The notes beneath the pieces were generated by a model, which did no database searches, was not told where the DNA came from, and was given only the letters and a program-made list of their open reading frames with translations. Both the position numbers and the translations under genes were made by a program. Below, piece after piece: positions 23,060 to 29,710 of a DNA stretch of 29,710 nucleotides. Where the stretch lies: the NCBI GenBank assembly GCA_002426755.1, contig DINI01000019.1:405820-435529 (forward strand). The letters are read 5' to 3'. The stretch comes from Flavobacteriaceae bacterium UBA5544. Lineage in GTDB: Bacteria; Bacteroidota; Bacteroidia; Flavobacteriales; Flavobacteriaceae. Within the stretch, counting starts at the first letter, position 1. Each line of letters starts with the position of its first letter.

Positions 23060-24466
23060 ATGAGTATAAAAAATATTTGCTGCATCGGTGCTGGTTATGT
23101 AGGAGGTCCAACAATGGCTATTATTGCCCAACAATGCCCTCATATCAAGGTAACTGTTGTAGATTTGAATGAAAAACGAATAGCCGATTGGAATGATGAC
23201 AATTTGGACAACCTGCCAGTATTTGAGCCCGGATTGGATGCAATTGTGAAGGAAGCCAGAGGGAGAAATTTATTTTTTTCGACGGAAGTTGATAAAGCAA
23301 TTGATGAAGCCGAAATGATTTTCATATCTGTGAACACGCCTACAAAGACTTATGGCAAAGGTAAGGGAATGGCAGCAGATCTTAAATATATAGAGCTTTG
23401 CGCCAGACAAATCGCAAGAGTTTCTAAACAAAATAAAATTGTTGTCGAAAAATCGACACTTCCAGTTCGAACGGCATCTGCCATCAAAAGCATTTTAGAC
23501 CACACAGGGAATGATGTAAAATTTGAAATATTATCCAATCCAGAATTTTTGGCAGAGGGAACGGCAGTTACCGATTTACTGAAGCCTGACCGTGTCTTGA
23601 TAGGTGGTGACACAACGCCAGAAGGCGATATGGCCGCTAAAGCTTTGGTCGATATTTATGCAAATTGGGTGCCTAAAGAGCGTATCTTAACAACCAATGT
23701 TTGGTCCTCTGAATTATCAAAACTTACGGCCAACGCTTTTTTGGCACAACGCGTATCATCTATCAATGCAATGTCCGAAATTTGTGAGGAAACAGGCGCA
23801 GACGTCAACGAAGTGTCAAAAGCTATTGGTATGGACAGCCGTATCGGGTCAAAATTTTTGAAGGCTTCAGTCGGGTTTGGTGGCTCTTGTTTTCAGAAGG
23901 ACATCTTCAATTTAGTTTATATTGCCAAATCTTATGGTCTAAATGAAGTAGCAGATTATTGGGAACAGGTCATTCTTATGAATGAGTATCAAAAAGAACG
24001 ATTTACCAATAAATTAATTACCACATTATATAATACAGTTTCTGATAAGAAAATCACATTTTTTGGTTGGGCATTTAAAAAAGATACTAACGACACCAGA
24101 GAGTCTGCGGCAATAAAAGTTGCGGACAATTTGTTGAATGAGCAAGCTAAAATTTCGGTTTACGATCCTAAAGTTAAAGTCAATCAAATTTATGCAGATC
24201 TTGATTATCTTAAAACACGAACAAGTGCTGAAAACAAAGCACTATTAACGGTAGAGTCCGACCCATATGTGGCTTGTGAAAATTCCCATAGCATTGCAAT
24301 CTTAACCGAATGGGATGAGTTTAAAACCTACGATTGGCAAAAAATTTATGATCATATGCTTAAACCAGCCGTTGTTTTTGACGGAAGAAGTCTTTTGGAA
24401 CGAAAAAAACTGGAAGAGATTGGGTTTATTTATTATAGCATTGGTAGTGGAATTACAGGCAATTAA
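23060..24466 (+). CDS. ugd: UDP-glucose 6-dehydrogenase (animal-type)
   Basis: Cytoplasmic NAD-dependent enzyme, 468 residues, oxidising UDP-glucose to UDP-glucuronate in two steps. Seen: CIGAGYVGGPTMAIIAQ, ISVNTPTKTYGKGKGMAAD, EKSTLPVRTA, LSNPEFLAEGTAV, and GFGGSCFQKD with catalytic Cys277, then AFKKDTNDTRES. The long stretches shared with the animal enzyme (for example WSSELSKLTANAFLAQR) distinguish it from the shorter bacterial Ugd and from WecC-type UDP-ManNAc dehydrogenases. It is the first gene of a three-gene operon and supplies the substrate for the UDP-glucuronate decarboxylase 21 bases downstream. Confidence 0.96.
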   Translation: MSIKNICCIGAGYVGGPTMAIIAQQCPHIKVTVVDLNEKRIADWNDDNLDNLPVFEPGLDAIVKEARGRNLFFSTEVDKAIDEAEMIFISVNTPTKTYGKGKGMAADLKYIELCARQIARVSKQNKIVVEKSTLPVRTASAIKSILDHTGNDVKFEILSNPEFLAEGTAVTDLLKPDRVLIGGDTTPEGDMAAKALVDIYANWVPKERILTTNVWSSELSKLTANAFLAQRVSSINAMSEICEETGADVNEVSKAIGMDSRIGSKFLKASVGFGGSCFQKDIFNLVYIAKSYGLNEVADYWEQVILMNEYQKERFTNKLITTLYNTVSDKKITFFGWAFKKDTNDTRESAAIKVADNLLNEQAKISVYDPKVKVNQIYADLDYLKTRTSAENKALLTVESDPYVACENSHSIAILTEWDEFKTYDWQKIYDHMLKPAVVFDGRSLLERKKLEEIGFIYYSIGSGITGN

Positions 24467-24487
24467 GTTAGAAATTTTTTAATAATT

Positions 24488-25474
24488 ATGAAAAAAGTAC
24501 TTATAACAGGCGCAGCAGGATTTTTAGGCTCTCATCTTTGTGATCGATTTATTAAAGAAGGATTTGAGGTTATTGGTATGGACAATTTCATTACTGGTGA
24601 CGCCAAAAACATAAGCCATTTAACACCGCATCCAAATTTTATGTTCATTGAGCATGATGTAACTCAATACATCAACATCGAAGGAACGCTTGATTATATT
24701 TTGCACTTTGCTTCACCGGCTAGCCCGATTGATTATTTAAAGATTCCCATTCAAACATTAAAAGTAGGTTCACTAGGCACTCATAATTTATTGGGGTTGG
24801 CCAAAGCTAAAAACGCCAGATTGCTTATTGCATCAACCTCCGAAGTATATGGAGACCCTTTGGTACATCCACAAACGGAAGATTATTATGGTAATGTAAA
24901 CACGATAGGGCCAAGAGGCGTCTATGACGAAGCCAAACGTTTTCAAGAATCGATTACGATGGCGTACCATCGTTTTCATGGTCTGGAAACGCGGATCGTT
25001 CGAATATTCAATACCTACGGCCCGAGAATGCGACTAAATGATGGTCGTGTCATTCCTGCATTTATGGGTCAGGCCTTGCGAGGAGAAGATATAACAGTTT
25101 TTGGAGATGGTTCTCAAACACGATCGTTTTGCTATGTTGATGATCAAGTGGAAGGTATCTTTAGGCTTCTGTTCAGTGATTATTCTAAGCCTGTCAACAT
25201 TGGAAACCCTCATGAAATATCTATAAAGGATTTTGCTGAAGAAATTATTAAATTAACAGGGACAGATCAAAAGATAATTTACAAGCCATTACCTGTGGAC
25301 GATCCTTTGCAGAGACAACCCGACATTAGTTTGGCAAAAAAACTATTCAATTGGGAACCGAAAATACACAGAGCAGAAGGAATGAAAATCACGTACGATT
25401 ATTTTAAAAATCTTTCGGAAGAAGAACTTTTCAGAAGCGAACACAAAGATTTCGTTAAACACATAAAAAGATAA
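24488..25474 (+). CDS. uxs: UDP-glucuronate decarboxylase (UDP-xylose synthase)
   Basis: SDR enzyme of 328 residues converting UDP-glucuronate to UDP-xylose. Seen: ITGAAGFLGSHLCDRF for NAD binding, HFASPASPIDYLK, ASTSEVYGDP with the catalytic Ser/Thr region, NTIGPRGVYDEAKR with Tyr146 and Lys150, and FNTYGPRMRLNDGRVIP. The arginine-containing IGPR segment and the HFASPASP motif are typical of UXS rather than of other NDP-sugar dehydratases or epimerases. It uses the product of the upstream ugd gene. Only one base separates its stop from the TTG start of the next gene, so the three genes form a tight operon. Confidence 0.93.
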   Translation: MKKVLITGAAGFLGSHLCDRFIKEGFEVIGMDNFITGDAKNISHLTPHPNFMFIEHDVTQYINIEGTLDYILHFASPASPIDYLKIPIQTLKVGSLGTHNLLGLAKAKNARLLIASTSEVYGDPLVHPQTEDYYGNVNTIGPRGVYDEAKRFQESITMAYHRFHGLETRIVRIFNTYGPRMRLNDGRVIPAFMGQALRGEDITVFGDGSQTRSFCYVDDQVEGIFRLLFSDYSKPVNIGNPHEISIKDFAEEIIKLTGTDQKIIYKPLPVDDPLQRQPDISLAKKLFNWEPKIHRAEGMKITYDYFKNLSEEELFRSEHKDFVKHIKR

Positions 25475-25475
25475 A

Positions 25476-26834
25476 TTGAGTTTATTTAAACAGGGGCGAT
25501 ATTCTGGATATTTAAGGCCTATATCTTACTTAATCGATTTAAGTATTATTAATGGGCTTGCTATTTTTTATTTTTACAAGAATATTGATCCTATCATTTT
25601 TATAGTGTTTATTTCTTTATCGTGGGTCATCCTATCCATTTTCTCCAAATTTTATGAAGTCTATCGATTTACGCGAGAAGTAACCATTTTAGCATTGACT
25701 TTTCGTCAAATGGTCTTATTTACGCTCATAATGTTCGCTTTTTCGGGATACAATTATGATCTGTACATCTATCCAATAACCATTTTCAAACATGTGTTGT
25801 TATCTTTTTTTGGGATAGCATTTTTTAAATTCGCTCTCTATTACCTTCTTCAGAAATATAGGACTTCATTTGGAGGGAATTATAGAAAAACAGTGATTTT
25901 TGGAGTAAATAAAAAGACATTGGCTTTGGAGGGTTTTTTCAAAAACAATCCGGAATATGGATACATTCACAAACGAACATTTAGCTTTAAGGACAAAAGA
26001 GAAATTGAACTTACGGATTGTTTTGAGTATATCAAGAATGAAGATATTGACGAAATTTACTGCTCAATCTCTGAACTTTCAAATTACCAAATCAATGAGA
26101 TCTCGGATTTTGCAGACAATAATTTGAAAATCCTGAAATTCCTTCCGGATAATAAGGAGATTTATTCAAAAAAATTAAAATATGAGTATTATGACTATAT
26201 TCCAATACTTTCCTTAAGGAATATTCCGTTGGAAGACTCCATAAATACTGTTGTTAAAAGATCTTTTGACATTATTTTCTCAAGCCTAATCATCGTTTTT
26301 ATTCTGTCATGGCTTACACCCGTTATAGCCATCCTGATCAAGATGGAATCTAGAGGGCCAGTATTTTTTAAGCAGTCAAGAAATGGATTCAATTACAAGG
26401 AATTTGATTGTTACAAATTTAGATCCATGATGCCTAACAATGACGCACATTTGTATCAGGCAACTAGAGACGACCAACGAGTTACTAAAATTGGAAAATT
26501 CATCCGCAAAACAAGCATTGATGAATTGCCACAATTTTTTAATGTGCTTTTTGGGGATATGTCCGTCGTTGGTCCTAGACCTCATATGGTAAGCCATACA
26601 AATATTTATGCCAAACGGATTGATAAGTTCATGGTTCGGCATTTTGTAAAACCAGGAATTACCGGACTTGCTCAAATAAGCGGTTTTAGAGGTGAAATAG
26701 AATCAGATAAGGACATTATTGGCCGTGTTAAATATGATATTTTTTATATCGAAAACTGGTCCCTATTGTTGGATTTGAAAATTATTACCAGAACGTTCCT
26801 TAATGCGGTTAAAGGGGAAGAAAAAGCGTATTAA
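25476..26834 (+). CDS. WcaJ-type initiating polyprenyl phosphoglycosyltransferase
   Basis: Membrane protein of 452 residues that begins repeat-unit synthesis by moving a sugar-1-phosphate from a UDP-sugar to undecaprenyl phosphate. About four N-terminal helices (roughly 12-115) are followed by a Rossmann-like CoA-binding-type domain (about 140-245) and the bacterial sugar transferase domain (from KRSFDIIFS). The latter shows GPVFFKQSRNG, CYKFRSMM, KTSIDELPQFFNVLFGD, SVVGPRPH and KPGITGLAQISGFRGE. The start is TTG at 25476, one base after the uxs stop; no early in-frame ATG exists. Glucose-1-phosphate or a related hexose is the likely substrate. Its stop codon overlaps that of the convergent GT4 gene within TTAA at 26831-26834. 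Confidence 0.92.
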   Translation: MSLFKQGRYSGYLRPISYLIDLSIINGLAIFYFYKNIDPIIFIVFISLSWVILSIFSKFYEVYRFTREVTILALTFRQMVLFTLIMFAFSGYNYDLYIYPITIFKHVLLSFFGIAFFKFALYYLLQKYRTSFGGNYRKTVIFGVNKKTLALEGFFKNNPEYGYIHKRTFSFKDKREIELTDCFEYIKNEDIDEIYCSISELSNYQINEISDFADNNLKILKFLPDNKEIYSKKLKYEYYDYIPILSLRNIPLEDSINTVVKRSFDIIFSSLIIVFILSWLTPVIAILIKMESRGPVFFKQSRNGFNYKEFDCYKFRSMMPNNDAHLYQATRDDQRVTKIGKFIRKTSIDELPQFFNVLFGDMSVVGPRPHMVSHTNIYAKRIDKFMVRHFVKPGITGLAQISGFRGEIESDKDIIGRVKYDIFYIENWSLLLDLKIITRTFLNAVKGEEKAY

Positions 26835-27997
26835 ATCTTAACGACAAGTGCATTTAGTTGTTTGTTAAAATCAAAATGTTCAATGGCTGCCTGTTGTATC
26901 ATTTCCCTTTTTTTCAATTGCAGATCAGATTTACTTATAGTTGAAATAACCTGATTCAAACCCTCATAATCCCCAGCTTTAGCTATCCAGCCCAAATGAT
27001 GCTTCAACATTAAATCCTCGCCTTCTCCACCTCCAAAATAAAGCATAGGGAGACCCAATTTTGCGTATTCAAATATTTTTGAAGGCACAGAGCCATAAAT
27101 GCGATTGAGCAGGGGAATAATAGCCAAATCATATTGAATAAGGGCTTTGTGAAGCTCTTCGCGGGTCATTTCACCATGATAGATAATTGGGAGGTTTGGG
27201 TTGGCGACAATGAACGCTTCAATTATTTTCTGTTCAGCTCCTTTCCCATATATATGAAATTCGAAGGAATTATAATCCAATGATTCACAAAGTTTAAAAA
27301 TACCTTGTGCAATGCCCAATAATCCAGCATACACAATCCTGATTTTATCTGAACTTGAACAGCTTTTAATTTCGATATTTGGCACTTCAAAATCTGGATA
27401 ATTTCGGTATAAAAACGTTTCTTTTTTAGGGAACATTGATAAGATGTGTGCCAAAATTTCATCGCTTTGTCCTAATATCAAATCAGCTTTTTTATAATTG
27501 AAACGTTCGATTTTTTCCAGTATTCGATAACTAAAATTTCTTTTGAAAGCACCCAATTCCAATCCGGCTATTGGCCATAAATCACTTACATTCAATATGA
27601 GTTGACGCTTTTTTGAACGTAAAAACAGCATACAGGTAAAGGAAACCAATAATGGTGGCGATTGTACAATGACTTGTTTCGGAATTTTATTCCAGGCAAA
27701 GAACCAGACCAAACTGAAACTATAAGAGAGCATAGCAATCAACCGTAACAGTTTGTTTTTTGAATTACTTGCATAAATCCACAACCGATGAATTAAAATC
27801 CCGTTCTCAACCGTTGAGGTTTTAAATTTTCCTCTATAGGCTTCAAAAATTTGTCCAGTAGGATAATTGGGTAAAGGTGTTAGGACTGAAACATTAAAGT
27901 GTCGCTTTTTAAGGCCGTTTGCCAAATGAAAAATCCGATTGGAAGCAGCACCCGTTTCTGGTGGAAAGTAACTCGTTATGATGAGAATGTCTTTCAA
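26831..27997 (-). CDS. GT4 family glycosyltransferase (WbuB/WcaI-like)
   Basis: GT-B fold enzyme of 388 residues. The N-terminus (ILIITSYFPPETGAASNR) and LTPLPNYPTGQIFEAYRGK are typical of WbuB/WcaI-like transferases, which often use amino- or deoxy-sugar donors. LNVSDLWPIAGLELGAF is also characteristic. Donor-site residues lie in SVPSKIFEYAKLGLPMLYFG. The start is TTG at 27997, overlapping the wecB stop as TTGA; an N-terminus at this codon matches the family. One hydrophobic stretch near residues 87-103 could associate with the membrane. It is the last gene of a minus-strand set with wecB and the PaaK-like gene. Confidence 0.88.
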   Translation of the reverse strand: MKDILIITSYFPPETGAASNRIFHLANGLKKRHFNVSVLTPLPNYPTGQIFEAYRGKFKTSTVENGILIHRLWIYASNSKNKLLRLIAMLSYSFSLVWFFAWNKIPKQVIVQSPPLLVSFTCMLFLRSKKRQLILNVSDLWPIAGLELGAFKRNFSYRILEKIERFNYKKADLILGQSDEILAHILSMFPKKETFLYRNYPDFEVPNIEIKSCSSSDKIRIVYAGLLGIAQGIFKLCESLDYNSFEFHIYGKGAEQKIIEAFIVANPNLPIIYHGEMTREELHKALIQYDLAIIPLLNRIYGSVPSKIFEYAKLGLPMLYFGGGEGEDLMLKHHLGWIAKAGDYEGLNQVISTISKSDLQLKKREMIQQAAIEHFDFNKQLNALVVKI

Positions 27998-29091
27998 TCC
28001 AAATGATAAATTTTGACCAAATGTTGTATGATTCGCTTAGCGGCTTGCCCATCCCATAATTCAGGAATTTGTCCTTTTTTCCACTTACCAGAAAGCAGCA
28101 AATCAAAATTATGTCTTATTTTTTCAGGATCATTCCCTACCAAAACGTTTGTGCCAATTTCACATGTTTCAGGGCGTTCGGTGTTTTCACGTAAGGTGAT
28201 GCAAGGAACATTCATAACAGTTGTTTCTTCTGTAATTCCTCCAGAATCTGTCAACATGGCAAAAGCATTTTTAACCAAATAATTGAATTCTAAATACCCT
28301 AATGGCTCTACATAATGAAGGTTTTCGAAATTCAAATCTAAATCCTGCAACAGTTTTTTGGTTCTCGGATGTACAGGAAAAATAATAGGGTAGTCTTTTC
28401 CTAATGTGACAATTTGAGAAATCAATGCTTTTAATTGTTGTTCTTCGTCCACATTGCTTGGTCTGTGAAGAGTCATAACCATGTATTTTTTTTCCTCCAA
28501 ACCTAAATCATTCCAAAGTTTAGGCTGCTTCAACCGTTGCTCATTTTTGCGAAGCGTATCAATCATCACATTGCCCACAAAGAATATCTGCTCATCTAAA
28601 AACCCCAGTTTTGTTAGATTCGCATTGGCATAAGTTGAGGTGGTAAAAAAATAATCGGTTAAGCTATCCGTGACCATTCGGTTGATTTCTTCAGGCATCC
28701 GCAAATCACCCGAACGAATACCAGCCTCCACATGCGCAACTTTCACGCCTTCTTTTTTGGCAACAATAGTGCATGCCATGGTGGAGGTGACATCGCCAAC
28801 AACCATGACCAAATCGGTTGGATTTTGTTTTAAATCTTTTTCAAAACCAATCATAATTGCTGCGGTTTGTTCTGCTTGCGTACCGCTTTTTACTTCCAAA
28901 TTCACATCAGGGAACGGAATATTCAGTTCTTCAAAAAAGGTATCACTTAAATTTTTGTCATAATGCTGCCCAGTATGAACAAGCCTAAAGTTAATATCAA
29001 CTCCTTCCTGTTTTTTTTGGTTGATGGCGTCAATGATTGGCGCTATTTTCATAAAGTTTGGACGTGCACCTGCAACGATGGTAATGATCAT
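27994..29091 (-). CDS. wecB: UDP-N-acetylglucosamine 2-epimerase (non-hydrolysing)
   Basis: Cytoplasmic enzyme of 365 residues interconverting UDP-GlcNAc and UDP-ManNAc. Seen: AGARPNFMKIAPII, TGQHYD, VVGDVTSTMACTIVAKK, VAHVEAGIRSGDLRMPEE, LHRPSNVD, FPVHPRTKK and LTDSGGITEETTVMNVPCITL ending in RENTERPET, the complete family signature. No UDP-ManNAc dehydrogenase is visible in the window, so either ManNAc itself is used or further enzymes lie elsewhere. The gene overlaps both neighbours by four bases (ATGA upstream, TTGA downstream), implying tight co-translation with the GT4 gene and the ligase-like gene. Confidence 0.94.
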   Translation of the reverse strand: MIITIVAGARPNFMKIAPIIDAINQKKQEGVDINFRLVHTGQHYDKNLSDTFFEELNIPFPDVNLEVKSGTQAEQTAAIMIGFEKDLKQNPTDLVMVVGDVTSTMACTIVAKKEGVKVAHVEAGIRSGDLRMPEEINRMVTDSLTDYFFTTSTYANANLTKLGFLDEQIFFVGNVMIDTLRKNEQRLKQPKLWNDLGLEEKKYMVMTLHRPSNVDEEQQLKALISQIVTLGKDYPIIFPVHPRTKKLLQDLDLNFENLHYVEPLGYLEFNYLVKNAFAMLTDSGGITEETTVMNVPCITLRENTERPETCEIGTNVLVGNDPEKIRHNFDLLLSGKWKKGQIPELWDGQAAKRIIQHLVKIYHLD

Positions 29092-29710
29092 TTGTTTTGT
29101 TTTATTAATGATGAAAATTGTTTCAATTTACCACTTTTTGAACGTTGCAATCTTTCTTGACGCTCAAAAACAATGGTCAATCCGCTTTCGAGATAGTGTT
29201 CCATTTCGGTGGTAATAATTTTTATTTTAGGTTCAGTTAGCGGCTCTTCACTTACATATTTAATTTTAAAAGTATCTTTTTCAAGCTGTTCAATGACGAA
29301 TTCTTTGACATTCCCATCATCTTCCACGATACTTTTTGTTATATAATAGAATGTTAGACCGGCCGCTTTCTTTCCGCTTGGCAAGATAGCGATATCGTTG
29401 GTCCTGCCAATCAATTTTTCTAGAATTGGGTTTTTTATGGTGCTTTTTTTTGAAAGGACGCCAATGTCTCCAATGTCATAGCGTATAAAAGGATGGGCTT
29501 TGTTGTAAAGCGACGTAATGACAATTCGACCTTCTTCGCCATGAGGAAGTACGTTATCATCAGCGTCTAAAATTTCAACAAACAACGTTTCGCTATTCAT
29601 CTGCCATTCACCCTTCGGGTTTTGAAATGCGATAAGGTCCAATTCGGACGCGCCATATTCGTTGATTACTGGAACTCCAAACTGCTTTTCCATTAAAATT
29701 TTATCTTCAT
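29088..29710 (-). CDS. PaaK/CapK-like adenylate-forming ligase family protein, C-terminal part (partial)
   Basis: The frame is open to the right edge, so the 5' end lies outside; about 206 residues are visible. INEYGASELDLIAFQ is the adenine-pocket segment of phenylacetate-CoA-ligase-like (CapK) proteins. EEGRIVITSLYNKAHPFIRYDIGDIG is the expected core split around the conserved Arg-Tyr-Asp-x-Gly-Asp hinge region, and KLIGRTND precedes the C-terminal lid domain. Such genes occur in capsule and polysaccharide loci, where the substrate is generally unknown. It overlaps the wecB start by ATGA. An ATG at 29693 is internal and is not taken as the start. Confidence 0.88.
   Translation of the reverse strand, partial: EDKILMEKQFGVPVINEYGASELDLIAFQNPKGEWQMNSETLFVEILDADDNVLPHGEEGRIVITSLYNKAHPFIRYDIGDIGVLSKKSTIKNPILEKLIGRTNDIAILPSGKKAAGLTFYYITKSIVEDDGNVKEFVIEQLEKDTFKIKYVSEEPLTEPKIKIITTEMEHYLESGLTIVFERQERLQRSKSGKLKQFSSLIKQNK

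Noticed and set aside
23060..24466. Reading the dehydrogenase as WecC (UDP-ManNAc dehydrogenase) because wecB is present
   Set aside because: The motif set and length match animal-type UDP-glucose dehydrogenase, and the next gene uses UDP-glucuronate.

Overview
The window looks like part of a surface-polysaccharide (capsule, exopolysaccharide or O-antigen-like) locus from a member of the Bacteroidota, most likely a marine Flavobacteriaceae. The reasons are the AT-rich sequence, start codons preceded by A-rich stretches rather than clear Shine-Dalgarno sites, -7 boxes of the Bacteroidota type TAnnTTTG, a sulfate-activation set carrying a tandem DUF2061 gene, a long-form GDP-fucose synthase and an animal-like UDP-glucose dehydrogenase. 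This assignment rests on protein family resemblance read by eye. No RNA gene, insertion sequence, CRISPR array or tRNA was seen, and no gene-free stretch exceeds 300 bases (the longest is 22816-23059).

Layout. (1) 1-1273, +: end of gmd and fcl, giving GDP-L-fucose. (2) 1263-5287, +: cysQ, DUF2061, cysC, cysD, cysN, which make PAPS and remove PAP; no PAPS reductase and no sulfotransferase is in the window. (3) 5375-7772, +: a Wzx-type flippase and a lipoprotein with a duplicated domain. (4) 7875-17179, +: the most unusual part. It holds a HAD phosphatase, a long-form class II aldolase, a protein of two fused nucleotidyltransferases, GtrA, a DPM1-like GT2, a GDPD-like phosphodiesterase, a membrane GT-C glycosyltransferase fused to a phosphoribulokinase-like kinase, and a second GT-C-like membrane enzyme with a periplasmic beta domain. 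(5) 17216-22815, -: GT2, GT4 and three successive Wzy/WaaL-type membrane proteins, convergent with block 4. (6) 23060-26834, +: ugd, uxs and a WcaJ-type initiating phosphoglycosyltransferase, divergent from block 5. (7) 26831-29710, -: GT4, wecB and the end of a PaaK/CapK-like ligase.

How the parts could work together. Blocks 1, 6 and 7 supply GDP-fucose, UDP-glucuronate/UDP-xylose and UDP-ManNAc. The WcaJ-like enzyme starts a repeat unit on undecaprenyl phosphate, cytoplasmic GT2/GT4 enzymes extend it, Wzx flips it and Wzy polymerises it. Block 2 would supply PAPS for sulfation. Block 4 reads as a candidate self-contained branch: soluble enzymes that make and activate an unidentified small sugar or polyol, a DPM1-like GT2 loading a polyprenyl phosphate, GtrA moving it across the membrane, and two GT-C enzymes using it in the periplasm. 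The GT-C/kinase fusion and the double nucleotidyltransferase are the best candidates for undescribed biology here; their substrates cannot be read from sequence.
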